Assembly: GCF_021375795.1 (NCBI RefSeq)
Contig: NZ_JAEIOI010000001.1
Coordinates: forward strand, 1,550,001 to 1,614,000
From: Pseudomonas anguilliseptica
GTDB taxonomy: Bacteria; Pseudomonadota; Gammaproteobacteria; Pseudomonadales; Pseudomonadaceae
DNA: 64,000 nucleotides
Direction: 5' to 3'
Shown here: piece after piece, positions 10,629 through 20,683 of the stretch
Numbering within the stretch: position 1 is the first letter of the stretch
Layout of the letters: every line of letters begins with the position of its first letter
Notes under the pieces: model-generated
The model's input: the letters and a program-made list of their open reading frames with translations, nothing else
Told to the model about the DNA's origin: nothing
Databases searched by the model: none
Program-made: the position numbers and the translations under genes

Positions 10629-11447
10629 ATGGGGCTTTTGGGGCGAGGATTCAGGATCTGTGGCGCGGCGCTGGCGTTAGTGCTGGCGCAGTCGGCAATT
10701 GCCGCGCAGGAAGTGCGTGTAGCGGCGGTGTATTTTCCTCCTTATGTATTCAAGGCTGAGCAGAATCAGTCCCGTGGGTTGCTGTCGGAGTTGCTGACGG
10801 CCCTGAATCAGGCGCAGGGCCAATTCAGCTTTGTCATGGTGCCTACGTCGATCAAGCGGCGTTTTCGCGACTTTGAACAGCAGCGCATTGATCTGGCCAT
10901 TTTCGAAAATCCCGGCTGGGGCTGGCAGGACGTGCCACACGAAGCGCTGGACATGGGGCTGGAAGACTCCGAAGTGTTTGTCGCGCGCGCTGAGCCGGGG
11001 CGCGACCAGCGCTATTTCGACACCCTCACCGGTAAACGCCTGGCGCTCTACCACGGCTATCACTATGCCTTTGCCCAGTTCAATGCCGAGCCGGGTTACC
11101 TGAGCAAGACCTTCAATGCTTCGCTGAGCCATTCCCATGAGAGCAATCTGCTGATGGTGCTGCATCAGCGTGCGGAAATTGCGCTGGTGACGCGCTCCTA
11201 TATTGGCGATTTTCTTGAGCGCCATCGCCAGTTTGCCGGGCAGTTGCTGATTTCTGAGCAGGCTGATCAGCGTTATCGCCACCACGTGATCATGCGCCCT
11301 GGGGCGCCTATCAGCCCTGAGCAGTTCTCAGCGATTCTCGAGGTGTTGCGGGAAAACGGTCAGCTGGCGCAGATTTTTACCCGCTACCAGGTCGCCGTTA
11401 TCCCAGGCGTAACGGATAGCTTAAAAGCAGTAGGTGCAACAGATTGA
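10629..11447 (+). CDS. Periplasmic solute-binding-like protein, tandem copy 2
   Basis: A 272-residue paralogue of the preceding gene; aligned blocks such as FPPYV, ENPGWGWQ, HGYHYAFAQFN and LVTRSY recur in the same order. The signal peptide ends near QSAIAAQ. ATG at 10629 follows a short 79-bp gap. Its 3' end overlaps the convergent CPBP protease gene by 50 bp, so the last 13 or so residues (after YQVAVIPGV) are probably an extension of the family fold. No cognate transporter is encoded nearby. Confidence 0.78.
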   Translation: MGLLGRGFRICGAALALVLAQSAIAAQEVRVAAVYFPPYVFKAEQNQSRGLLSELLTALNQAQGQFSFVMVPTSIKRRFRDFEQQRIDLAIFENPGWGWQDVPHEALDMGLEDSEVFVARAEPGRDQRYFDTLTGKRLALYHGYHYAFAQFNAEPGYLSKTFNASLSHSHESNLLMVLHQRAEIALVTRSYIGDFLERHRQFAGQLLISEQADQRYRHHVIMRPGAPISPEQFSAILEVLRENGQLAQIFTRYQVAVIPGVTDSLKAVGATD

Positions 11448-12156
11448 CCGCGCCATGCAGTGCAATAGCCAGGCTGATACGCCCGCTGAAGTGGAAAATA
11501 AGCCCGTAACCCAGCCCTGCGACTCCGGCAAGCATGGCAAACAATGGGCTGAAGGGGATGTGTACGGCAGCGAACAGTAGCGTTGTCAGGCCAATCCCGG
11601 GCCAGGCTCCCAGCCAGCTGACCAGGTAGCGCTGCAGCAACCCGCGAAATAGCAACTCTTCGGCCAGCACGGCCACGCCCAGATTGACCGCCAACCACAG
11701 CCATAACTCGCTGGGCCATTTCGGCTGCCAGCCTACCAACCCTACGCCCATTGCCAATACCGGCACGGCCAGCAGGGTGAGTGCGGCTGTCAGCCAGACA
11801 CGGTAGGTCTGTGGCCTGTTTGCAGCGGGCTGTCCCAGCCACCAGGCCAACAGGGTTACCCCGACCAGCAGCTTGTCCCACGACAGGCGCAGCGCGTAGG
11901 CCGGGGCATCGTCGCTGAGCTGGCGCGCTGGCCACAGGGCGGTGGCAGTGAAACCTGGCACGGCGTGCGCTGCCAGGGCGGTGCAGGCCAGCACGCTGAG
12001 CAGCGTCCATGGCCCGGTAGGCAGGCGTTGTTCGGCAAACAGCAGCAGGGTTATCAACAGTGCGCCGGCCATGAGGCCTATAGGCTGGATATAACCCAAT
12101 GCCAGCCCTGTACCCAGGCACAGAATTGGCAGCAGCAAGCGCAGATGCAACGGCAT
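11398..12156 (-). CDS. CPBP-family intramembrane protease
   Basis: A 252-residue, very hydrophobic protein with about eight membrane segments. The conserved metalloprotease motif AEELLFRGLLQR and the downstream FAAVHIPFS and LAIALHGAVN histidine motifs identify the CPBP (CAAX/abortive-infection, Rce1-like) family. Bacterial members cleave membrane or prenylated proteins or bacteriocin-related peptides; the substrate here is unknown. ATG at 12156 has AAGGA 8 nt upstream. It is convergent with, and overlaps, the second binding-protein gene. The small DUF2897-type gene lies just upstream on the same strand. Confidence 0.85.
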   Translation of the reverse strand: MPLHLRLLLPILCLGTGLALGYIQPIGLMAGALLITLLLFAEQRLPTGPWTLLSVLACTALAAHAVPGFTATALWPARQLSDDAPAYALRLSWDKLLVGVTLLAWWLGQPAANRPQTYRVWLTAALTLLAVPVLAMGVGLVGWQPKWPSELWLWLAVNLGVAVLAEELLFRGLLQRYLVSWLGAWPGIGLTTLLFAAVHIPFSPLFAMLAGVAGLGYGLIFHFSGRISLAIALHGAVNLLHLLLLSYPLRLG

Positions 12157-12180
12157 GACACGTCCTTGTTGTACGAGGCG

Positions 12181-12348
12181 TTAGCGTTCGCGGGCGTCCT
12201 TGGCTTCCTGTTCCAGCTGGCGCTGGCGGATCTTAGCCAGTTGTTCTTCGCTCAGCGGCAGCGGTTTTGCCGTGCGCAGCAGCACCATCAGGCCGCCAAC
12301 GATGGAGCCCAGCACGAGCAGTATGAATAACCAGATATACCAGGTCAT
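12181..12348 (-). CDS. Small single-pass membrane protein, DUF2897-like
   Basis: A 55-residue protein: one N-terminal membrane helix (WYIWLFILLVLGSIVGGLMVL), then a charged cytoplasmic tail with PLSEEQLAKIRQRQ and EQEAKDARER. The start is ATG at 12348 with GAGGAAG upstream, not the longer frame from 12417, whose extra 23 residues are polar and lack a ribosome site. It precedes the CPBP protease gene by 24 bp, so the two may be cotranscribed. Function unknown; the match to DUF2897 is from recollection of similar small Pseudomonas proteins. Confidence 0.75.
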   Translation of the reverse strand: MTWYIWLFILLVLGSIVGGLMVLLRTAKPLPLSEEQLAKIRQRQLEQEAKDARER

Positions 12349-12423
12349 GGGTGCTTCCTCGGAGGGAGAGTGGTCACCATAACGCGTTGGCGGCTGATCT
12401 GTCTGATCAGCCGCCAACCGGGC

Positions 12424-13788
<1,365 letters not shown>

Positions 13789-13969
13789 TCAATTTAGGCG
13801 GACGGGCATGGTAACCGATAAGCCATGGCCGGCAAGCCGATAGGCGCGATAGAGCTGCTGCATGATGCCGCATGGCTCGGGTTTGCCGCTTCTCTGTCGG
13901 GGCAGCCCATGGCTGCGATGCGTTTCGTATACACGGCCCGCTCCTACAGATGGTGATCCGGCTACATTT

Positions 13970-15724
13970 TCAGCCTGGCGTTACATCGCGGCTCGCGAGG
14001 AAGCGACCGAAACCTTGCTGCTGGCCCAGCTCGCTGGGGAACTCGCTGCCACGGCGGTAGGCGATACGGCCGTTGATCAGGGTGGCGTCCACCGCCGCAT
14101 CGTTGCGTTTGACAACGCGCTCCAGGCCGAGCACTTCCATCGGCGCTTCATGCATCTCGTCCAGCTCATCGGTCAGCCCGGTCGGGTTGACGATCACCAG
14201 ATCGGCGCGGTCGCCGACGCGGATATAGCCGGCATCCACGCCGATAAAGTCCGCCAGCTCGCCGCTTAGACGATGGATCGCCCGGCCGGTGTGCATAAAG
14301 GGCGTGCCGGCCAGTTCGGCATCACGCACGTATTTGAGGAAGCGCAGCGGGAAGTTGTACTGGGCGATGGAGCGCAGGTGCGCGCCGGAGTCGGCGAAGC
14401 CCGGCTGGGTCCACGGGCTGGACAGCAGCTTGTGCATCACGGGCTCGCGCTGGTTGCCGTAGCAGGTGGTCCACTTCAGCGCTTCGCGGTACTGGCAGGC
14501 CAGCTCGAAATAGGCGTCCACCGCGTCCAGGCCACGACTCTCGCCGAGCTGCTTGAAGTTTTTGCCGACCAGGCTGGCGTCCGGGCATTCGGTCACCCAG
14601 CAGTCGGAGAAGTCGCGGTGCCACAGGCCCTTGGTCAGCACGGCCTTGACCTGCTTCTTGAACAGGGCACGGAATTCCGGCTCCAGCACCTTGCTGTACA
14701 GCTCGTCGGGGTCCTTGATATTGCGCAGGATCTCACCAGCACCGAACTCCTCGAAGGCATTCACATTGAGCCCTTCCAGGCACAGGGTGAACGGCGCCGG
14801 CAGGGTCTGCCAGCGGAAGTGGCCGCGCAGCACGCGGTTGGCCAGCCAGCCGGAGAGGCGAGTGAAGCGATGCAACAGCGGCTGGGATTTCAGATCCAGG
14901 GCGGTGAGCATCGAGCACTTCAGCGGCTTGCGGAACCAGCCGTGGGCCTGCCAGAGGAAGGCGAACACATTGACCTTGGTCACCGCGTTCGGTGCGCCCT
15001 GCATCACCGCATCACGCCGACGCAGGATGGCGAACAGCCGCGAAAACTCCTTCCAGCTGGCGAAGGTCGAGGGCAGGGGGCTGGACCAGGCGCGGTCGCC
15101 GTCCATCTTATCCAGCCGCGTGGTCATTACCGACAGACCGATGCAGCCGGCGTCCAGTGCCTCTTCCAGTAGCTGCTCCATGCGTTGCAGCTCGGCTTCG
15201 GTCGGCGTCACCTGGCTGGTAGCTCGCTCTAGGCCCATGACTGCCACGCGCAGTTCGGAGTGGCCGAGGAAAGAGCTGACGTTCGGCCCCAGTGGCTGCT
15301 GGTCGTAGAAGGCGCGGTAGCCGGCGGCGTCGCGCCAAGTCTTCTTCTCCTGCAGGATCGGCAGCACGTACTCGCGCGGCACCGCCTCGACGCGGGTGAA
15401 CAGGTCGGAGCAGTCCTCGGCATCGGCCAGCACCATGCTGATCGAGCAGGAGCCGATGGTCACGCTGGTCACACCGTGGCGCACCGACTCCTTCAGCGCA
15501 GGGGCGGCGATCACTTCGGCGTCGTAGTGCGAGTGGATTTCCAGAAAACCAGGGGTGACCCACTTACCGGCGGCGTTGAGCACCTCGGGGCAGCCGCTCT
15601 CATCCAGCGGACTGAGGCTGACCGCATCGATGCGCCCATTCTTGATGCCGATATGCCGTAGCTGGCCCGGCTGGTTGCTGCCATCGAAATACAGGCCGTT
15701 CTTGATGATCACGTCGTAATTCAT
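13970..15724 (-). CDS. D-aminoacylase-like amidohydrolase (amidohydrolase family 3)
   Basis: A 584-residue metal-dependent hydrolase related to N-acyl-D-amino-acid deacylases. Visible are the HxH metal site EIHSHYD (His64, His66), the conserved cysteine in GVTSVTIGSC (Cys93) and the catalytic aspartate in FADSGAHLR (Asp445). The C-terminal beta-sandwich returns as VGDRADLVIVNP. It is longer than typical deacylases (about 480-500). It is the last gene of the five-gene operon and its ATG overlaps the TSUP stop by 4 nt (ATGA). Substrate unknown; N-acyl amino acids or a cyclic amide are plausible. Confidence 0.85.
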   Translation of the reverse strand: MNYDVIIKNGLYFDGSNQPGQLRHIGIKNGRIDAVSLSPLDESGCPEVLNAAGKWVTPGFLEIHSHYDAEVIAAPALKESVRHGVTSVTIGSCSISMVLADAEDCSDLFTRVEAVPREYVLPILQEKKTWRDAAGYRAFYDQQPLGPNVSSFLGHSELRVAVMGLERATSQVTPTEAELQRMEQLLEEALDAGCIGLSVMTTRLDKMDGDRAWSSPLPSTFASWKEFSRLFAILRRRDAVMQGAPNAVTKVNVFAFLWQAHGWFRKPLKCSMLTALDLKSQPLLHRFTRLSGWLANRVLRGHFRWQTLPAPFTLCLEGLNVNAFEEFGAGEILRNIKDPDELYSKVLEPEFRALFKKQVKAVLTKGLWHRDFSDCWVTECPDASLVGKNFKQLGESRGLDAVDAYFELACQYREALKWTTCYGNQREPVMHKLLSSPWTQPGFADSGAHLRSIAQYNFPLRFLKYVRDAELAGTPFMHTGRAIHRLSGELADFIGVDAGYIRVGDRADLVIVNPTGLTDELDEMHEAPMEVLGLERVVKRNDAAVDATLINGRIAYRRGSEFPSELGQQQGFGRFLASRDVTPG

Positions 15725-16461
15725 AACAAGCTCCAGGGCGCTAGCAGCAGGCCGCCGGTGACCAGCAGCAACAGGTAGATGGCAATGCGGAAGTGCTGTT
15801 CGTTAAAGCGCTGGTGCAGGCGCTCGCCCAGCCACACGCCGATCAGCAGCAAGGGGGCATAACTGAGCACCTGTGGCAGCGCGGGCAGCAGACGGCCGTC
15901 GAGCAGGAAGGCCAGGGTCAACAGGCTGTTGAGGCTGAACCACACCGTGACCAGGGTGGCGCGCAGGCGTGCCTTGTCCAGTTGCGTGCCAGCCAGGGCG
16001 AACACCAGCAGCGGCCCGCCGGAGGCAAACAGGCCATGGCTGACGCCGGCGCACAGGCTCAGCAGGCGACTGAGCCACAGTGGCCGAATGGTCTGCGCAG
16101 AGGCGTGGCGAATGCGCCACAGCTCGCGTGCGGCAAACCACAGCACCAGTGCGCCGAACAGGCGCTTGGCCAGGGTGGCGTCGAGGAAGGGCAGCAGGGC
16201 GTAACCGATCAGCGTGCCGACGACCATGCCCGGCAGGATCATGCCCAGCAGCAGGCGGCGGTCGATCATCTGCCGGTGCCGCCAGACCAGATAGCCGGTC
16301 ATGCAGATATTCAGCGGCACCAGCACCGGCAGCAATTGCTCAATAGGCAGCAGCAGTGCACCGAGCGACAGGGCGATCACGATGCTGCCGAAGCCAGTAA
16401 TGGCTTCCAGGGTGTAAGCCAGCAGGATAAAGCCGGCCAGGGCCAGCCAGGCGATTTCCAT
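15721..16461 (-). CDS. TSUP-family (TauE/SafE-like) anion exporter
   Basis: A 246-residue membrane protein with about eight hydrophobic segments and the two repeated TSUP motifs, GFGSIVIALSLGALLLP near the N-terminus and GVSHGLFASGGPLLVFAL in the second half. Relatives export or import sulfite, sulfoacetate, sulfolactate or other small organic anions. ATG at 16461 overlaps the SDR stop codon by 1 nt (TGATG); a longer frame extends into the SDR gene and is discounted. Within this operon it may expel a sulfonate or carboxylate product of the pathway. Confidence 0.85.
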   Translation of the reverse strand: MEIAWLALAGFILLAYTLEAITGFGSIVIALSLGALLLPIEQLLPVLVPLNICMTGYLVWRHRQMIDRRLLLGMILPGMVVGTLIGYALLPFLDATLAKRLFGALVLWFAARELWRIRHASAQTIRPLWLSRLLSLCAGVSHGLFASGGPLLVFALAGTQLDKARLRATLVTVWFSLNSLLTLAFLLDGRLLPALPQVLSYAPLLLIGVWLGERLHQRFNEQHFRIAIYLLLLVTGGLLLAPWSLL

Positions 16462-17243
16462 CAGTCCATCTCCGCAGCGAAACGCGCGCTCATCTTGCGG
16501 TAGTACAACCCTGGCGCAATGCGCCACAGCAGGCTGGCCAGCCAACTGCCACGGTCGGGGAACAGGCGTTCGCGGCCTTGGCTCTGCGCCTGGAGAATCT
16601 GCCCGGCCATCCACTCGGCACCGCGTATGCGGCCGATGGTCGAGCGCGCATGGCCGGCCGGTTTGCCGTCAGCCCCGAGGGCGTTGAAGTCGATGGGGGT
16701 GTCGAGAAAGCTTGGGTACACCAGCAGCATGCGAATGCCGTCGCGGCGGGTCTCGGCGCGCAGCACTTCGAAAAACTGACCCAGGGCGCTTTTCGCCGCG
16801 CAATAGCCGGCGCGACCGAGCACCGGCATCCAGCCGGCCATGGAGCCAATGGCGATGATCTGCCCGCGGCTCTGGCGCAGCAGCGGCAGGGCGCTCAGAG
16901 TCAGTTCCACGGGCGCCTGGTAGTCGACGGCCATGACCTTGCGAAACACGGCTGGGTCGGTTTGCAGGGTGGGCGAACGATGGGTGATGCCGGCGTTGTT
17001 GATCAGCACATCAAGGCGGCCGAAGCGCTCGCGGCAGGCGTGCAGCAATTGCTGGTGCAGGGCTGGATCGGTGATATCACCGGCCAGGCCGATCACCCGG
17101 TCTGCGCCCAGCTCAGTTACCCGCGCGGCCAGGCCGCTGGCATTGATATCGGTGAGCAGCAGGCCATAGCCCCGGGCGTGATAGGCGCGCGCAAGCGCCC
17201 AGCCGAGGCCGCTGGCGGCCCCGGTGATCAGTGCAATATGCAT
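16461..17243 (-). CDS. Short-chain dehydrogenase/reductase of the monooxygenase operon
   Basis: A 260-residue classical SDR with TGAASGLG (7-14), NNAG (82-85), Ser134 and the active-site pair Tyr147/Lys151 (YCAAK), so it should be a working alcohol/ketone oxidoreductase. The C-terminal part is basic and hydrophobic (SWLASLLWRIAPGLYYRK), as in membrane-associated SDRs. Start and stop overlap both neighbours by 1 nt. A role oxidising or reducing the product of the flavin monooxygenase is inferred from the operon. Confidence 0.88.
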   Translation of the reverse strand: MHIALITGAASGLGWALARAYHARGYGLLLTDINASGLAARVTELGADRVIGLAGDITDPALHQQLLHACRERFGRLDVLINNAGITHRSPTLQTDPAVFRKVMAVDYQAPVELTLSALPLLRQSRGQIIAIGSMAGWMPVLGRAGYCAAKSALGQFFEVLRAETRRDGIRMLLVYPSFLDTPIDFNALGADGKPAGHARSTIGRIRGAEWMAGQILQAQSQGRERLFPDRGSWLASLLWRIAPGLYYRKMSARFAAEMD

Positions 17244-18169
17244 CAGTGGGTGCCTTCGCCGAGCGTGTCGATCTGAACGGTGGCTGGCGGGTTGCGGGAC
17301 CAGTACAGGGCCAGGATCAGCCCGGACAGCAGTTGCCAGCAGCCCCAGAACGCGGCAATCAGCAGCATGCCGCCGGCCTGCGGGAAGAAGGTGAAGATCA
17401 GCGCCATGCCCAGCGCTGAGTTATGGATGCCGGTTTCCAGGGTGACCGCCCGTACATCGGCTTCCGGCAAACGCCACAGCCGAGCGCAAAAGTAGCCCAG
17501 CAGCAGTGCCATAAAGTTGAGGGTGACCACCAACCAGAAGAACAGATGGAAATGTTCGATGAACTGCTCGAAGTTCTTGAAGAATGCACCGCCAACGAAA
17601 GCCAGCATCACCAGCAGGGAGAAGTTGCGCAGCGGTTTTTCCAGCTTGTGCGCCAGTTGCGGTTGGCGCTTGCCCAGCAACATGCCGAGCACCATGGGCA
17701 GTACCAGTACCAGCAGCACCATCAGCAGCAGCTCGACCGGATCAACGCTGATTTCCGTGAGCAATGCACGGGTGTTGGGGTTGAGGCCGGCATACAGGGC
17801 GAAGTTGAGCGGGGTGAAGATCCCCGCCGTCACGCTTGAGACGGCGGTAACGCTGGCCGACACCGCAACATTGCCACGGCCCAGCCAGGTCATGATGTTG
17901 GAGAAGGTGCCGCTCGGACAGGTGGCGACCAGGATCATGCCCAGGGCCAGGCTTGGGTCGATCGGCAGGACGATGGTCAGCAGGCAGGTCGAGGCCGGCA
18001 GCAGAATAAACTGCACCAGCATGCCGATCAGCGGGGCCTTGGGCGCGCGCAGGATGCGTTTGAAGTCGTCGGCGCGCAGCTCCAGGGACACGCCGAACAT
18101 CATCAGCGCGATGATCGCGTTCAGGGCAATCATTGCACTTGGGGAAAACTCAAGATTGACGGCAGGCAT
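17243..18169 (-). CDS. Bile acid:sodium symporter (BASS) family transporter
   Basis: A 308-residue, about ten-segment membrane protein. BASS-family markers include ALNAIIALMMFGVSLEL near the N-terminus, the crossover motif ATCPSGTFSNIMTWLGRG and the second GIHNSALGMAL. Members take up bile acids, pantoate, keto-acids and other organic anions with sodium. Its first 20 bp overlap the 3' end of the flavin monooxygenase gene and its stop overlaps the SDR start by 1 nt, so it is translationally tied into the operon. Likely imports the pathway substrate. A different BASS gene is at 46999-47883. Confidence 0.9.
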   Translation of the reverse strand: MPAVNLEFSPSAMIALNAIIALMMFGVSLELRADDFKRILRAPKAPLIGMLVQFILLPASTCLLTIVLPIDPSLALGMILVATCPSGTFSNIMTWLGRGNVAVSASVTAVSSVTAGIFTPLNFALYAGLNPNTRALLTEISVDPVELLLMVLLVLVLPMVLGMLLGKRQPQLAHKLEKPLRNFSLLVMLAFVGGAFFKNFEQFIEHFHLFFWLVVTLNFMALLLGYFCARLWRLPEADVRAVTLETGIHNSALGMALIFTFFPQAGGMLLIAAFWGCWQLLSGLILALYWSRNPPATVQIDTLGEGTH

Positions 18170-19499
18170 CGTGGCTTTCCTGGGCAGTGGTTGAGGTCAG
18201 AGGCGGCAGGTTCTGCCGCAGTTCAGCGATGTGCTGCTTCACACTCGTGCGGTAGCTGTTCTTGTGTACGTAATAAGCCATACGTTCCAGCTTCAGGTAG
18301 CTATAGCCACCATCCAGGCGCTGGGTGCTGCGCGCCTGCACCAGCGTGCGGAAATTCTTCGCGGCGGCGCTGCCGGCCTGCTGCTGGCGAATCACCAGCG
18401 CCACCAACTCGGCCTGCTCGTCGCGGCCCTGCCAGCCCAGGCCCGAGGCTTCGACCATGCCCATCATGAACAGGTTGTCGTACTCGGGGTGGAACACGTT
18501 GAGGTACAGCTGAGGCGCGCCGACATGGCTTGGCCAGTTGAGGTGCGTGCGGTCGATAAAGGGATAATTGAGCGTGTAGCCGGTGCCTTGCAGAATCAGG
18601 TCGTACTCGGCCTGCTCGCCATCCGTGAAGGTCACCCGTTGCCCCTCGACCTTTGCAACATCGCGGCGTGCCTGGATATCGCCATGGCCGAGGTAGTGCA
18701 GCACCAGGGAGTTCATCACCGGGTGTGATTCGTAGAGTTTGTAATCCGGGTCGGGCAAGCCGTATTGCGAGGGCTTGCCGACCAGGGCGCGCACCAGCAG
18801 ACCATCGAGCAGCTGCTTGAGTGGACGCGGTAGCTTGATTGCGCCGCCCAGGGTGTCGGTGGGGCGGCCTAGGGTGAACTTGGGCAGGAAGTAATAGCCA
18901 CGGCGCACCGAGATATCCACCGAGGCGGCGCGGTGCACGGCGTCCACGGCAATGTCGCAAGCCGAGTTGCCGCAGCCGATCACCAGTACGCGCTTGCCAT
19001 CGAACACGGCTGCCGAGCGGTAGTCGCTGGAATGCAGCAGTTCGCCCGTAAACGCGCCAGGCAACGCCGGCTGATTGGGCGTGTGCAGGGTGCCGTTGGC
19101 GATCAGCACACCCTCGAAGTGCCATTCACGCTGCACGCCCTGTTGTTCACTGATCAGCTTCCAGCCGTTGTCCAGGCGCTGGATATCGACCACTCGGGTG
19201 TTGAACTGGTAATGCGCATACAGGCCAAAGTGCTCGGCGTAGTCACGAAAATAACGACGCATTTCACTGTGGTGCGGATAAGGGCCCACTTCGCTGCGCA
19301 TCGGAAATTCAGTGAATTGAGTGGTGCCCTTGGAGGAAATCAGGTGCGCCGAGTCATACATGGTGCTGTGCGGATTATCGATATCCCACAAACCGCCGAC
19401 ATCGCTGTGCTGTTCGAAACCGACAAAGTCGATGCCGTGCTTGTGCAGTTGACGTGCCGTGCATAACCCCATGGGGCCGGCACCGATAATCGCGTACAT
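18150..19499 (-). CDS. Flavin-containing monooxygenase (group B FMO)
   Basis: A 449-residue FAD/NADPH monooxygenase. Motifs in order: FAD-binding GAGPMG (6-11), the FMO fingerprint F150-TGELL-H156-SSD-Y160, and the NADPH-binding GCGNSA (175-180). Length and the Y ending of the fingerprint suggest a true FMO (N- or S-oxygenation) rather than a Baeyer-Villiger enzyme, which normally ends in W or F and is longer. ATG at 19499 has GAGG 7 nt upstream. First gene of the operon, with 162 bp of non-coding DNA before the next, divergent gene. No regulator gene adjoins it. Confidence 0.88.
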   Translation of the reverse strand: MYAIIGAGPMGLCTARQLHKHGIDFVGFEQHSDVGGLWDIDNPHSTMYDSAHLISSKGTTQFTEFPMRSEVGPYPHHSEMRRYFRDYAEHFGLYAHYQFNTRVVDIQRLDNGWKLISEQQGVQREWHFEGVLIANGTLHTPNQPALPGAFTGELLHSSDYRSAAVFDGKRVLVIGCGNSACDIAVDAVHRAASVDISVRRGYYFLPKFTLGRPTDTLGGAIKLPRPLKQLLDGLLVRALVGKPSQYGLPDPDYKLYESHPVMNSLVLHYLGHGDIQARRDVAKVEGQRVTFTDGEQAEYDLILQGTGYTLNYPFIDRTHLNWPSHVGAPQLYLNVFHPEYDNLFMMGMVEASGLGWQGRDEQAELVALVIRQQQAGSAAAKNFRTLVQARSTQRLDGGYSYLKLERMAYYVHKNSYRTSVKQHIAELRQNLPPLTSTTAQESHDACRQS

Positions 19500-19661
19500 G
19501 GCAAACCTCGATAAGCGCTTTTATTGTTGTAGTCGCAGACGATGAACTCGGCGCCCCCGACTGCGGCAAATTATCGCGTGACCAGGGGAGGGTGCCTCAA
19601 TGACAATTAGCGCCTTTCCCCTGGCCGAAATGGTCGGGGATGTCACGGTGGAGTGTGCGGG

Positions 19662-20435
19662 ATGCCAGGTTTACCTCCGGTTGGGCAGATGCCGGACCCG
19701 CTGCTGATCGCCGAAGTGCATGATGCCTTCGGGGTGATTCAGGTGGTCGAGATGGGTGCCTACCGCTTTCTCGAGTTTGGCGAGGCGATCGAGCAGAGCT
19801 GCGTGTATATGCCGGATCCCAGCTGGCTGGAATACGACTACACCCGCGCCATGCTGCTCGGAGCGCTGTGCCACGAGCACCCGGAAAGCGCGCTGTTTTT
19901 GGGGCTCGGTGCCGGCAACCTGACGCAGGCCTGCCTGAAGTTTCTGCCGCTGGACGATGTTGAGGTAATCGAGCTGCGCGCCGATGTGCCGCGCCTGGCC
20001 ATGGAACATATGGGCCTGACCGATGACCCGCGCCTCACCATCCGCATCGGCGATGCGCTGGAACTGCTGGAAAGCGCCGAGAAGACCGACCTGCTGTTTG
20101 TCGATCTGTACACCGACCATGGTCCGGCGACCGGGCACCTGGCCTGGCGCTTTCTGGAAAACTGCCAGAAGCAGCTCAATCCGGGCGGTTGGCTGATCAT
20201 CAACCAGTGGGCCGGCAACGATGGCAAGCCACTCGGCGCGCCGCTGCTGCGTGGTCTCTACCATCGGCATTACTGGGAGTGCCCCGTGAAGGAGGGCAAC
20301 GTGGTGCTGCTGGTGCCGGCGGATCTGGAGCAGGAAATCGACTTCGACGAACTGCGCCGCCGCGATGCCTTGCTGGCACCGCAGTTCGGTTATTCGCTGG
20401 AGTCGTTGATTAAAGCGGTGCGTCCGGCGACCTGA
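19662..20435 (+). CDS. Spermidine-synthase-like SAM-fold protein
   Basis: A 257-residue Rossmann-fold methyltransferase or polyamine-synthase relative. FLGLGAGNLTQACLKF near residue 85 is the nucleotide motif I, VEVIELRADVPRLA follows as the acidic motif II, and DLLFVDLYTDHGPA is the spermidine-synthase-like catalytic region. True polyamine activity is not shown. ATG at 19662 has GTGGAG 8 nt upstream; the in-frame GTG at 19653 is weaker. It diverges from the monooxygenase operon, and its stop codon lies at the edge of the MITE-like repeat. Confidence 0.8.
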   Translation: MPGLPPVGQMPDPLLIAEVHDAFGVIQVVEMGAYRFLEFGEAIEQSCVYMPDPSWLEYDYTRAMLLGALCHEHPESALFLGLGAGNLTQACLKFLPLDDVEVIELRADVPRLAMEHMGLTDDPRLTIRIGDALELLESAEKTDLLFVDLYTDHGPATGHLAWRFLENCQKQLNPGGWLIINQWAGNDGKPLGAPLLRGLYHRHYWECPVKEGNVVLLVPADLEQEIDFDELRRRDALLAPQFGYSLESLIKAVRPAT

Positions 20436-20659
20436 GAACCTGTTTACGGTCTGCTGCGCGTCGGCCCCGCTGCGTTAAAAGCAGGCTCGGCAAGTCGCTT
20501 GCGGCTAACGCGCTTTAGCGCGGCCCGAAGGGCGAGCGAAGCGAGTAATGCTCATTTACACCAGTAAACTCCGCTTCCTCGCCGCTTTGACCAGCCGGAG
20601 GCTGTTACTAACGTAGCGCCTTGCATGGCCCTAGCTCGCTATACCGTAAATCAGGTTCT
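20435..20659. mobile_element. MITE-like element of about 225 bp
   Basis: Terminal inverted repeats AGAACCTG-TTTACGGT (20435-20450) and its near-exact complement ACCGTAAATCAGGTTCT (20643-20659), differing by one extra base. The interior has no reading frame but contains a palindromic CGCGCTTTAGCGCG core. It fills almost the whole gap between the convergent genes and begins at the stop codon of the upstream gene. Similar CTGCTGCGCGTCGGCC blocks occur in other Pseudomonas intergenic regions, by recollection. No clear target-site duplication is visible. Confidence 0.65.
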
Positions 20660-20683
20660 GAACAGCTCGCCAAATAATGAGGC

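Noticed and set aside
11398..11447. Frameshift or mis-assembly at the overlapping ends of the binding-protein and CPBP genes
   Set aside because: Both frames stay open and keep their conserved parts; a 50-bp tail-to-tail overlap is unusual but possible.
13888..13969. Possible REP remnant (GGCCCGCTCCTACAG) after the amidohydrolase gene
   Set aside because: Only one short arm is visible and no partner arm; too little to call.
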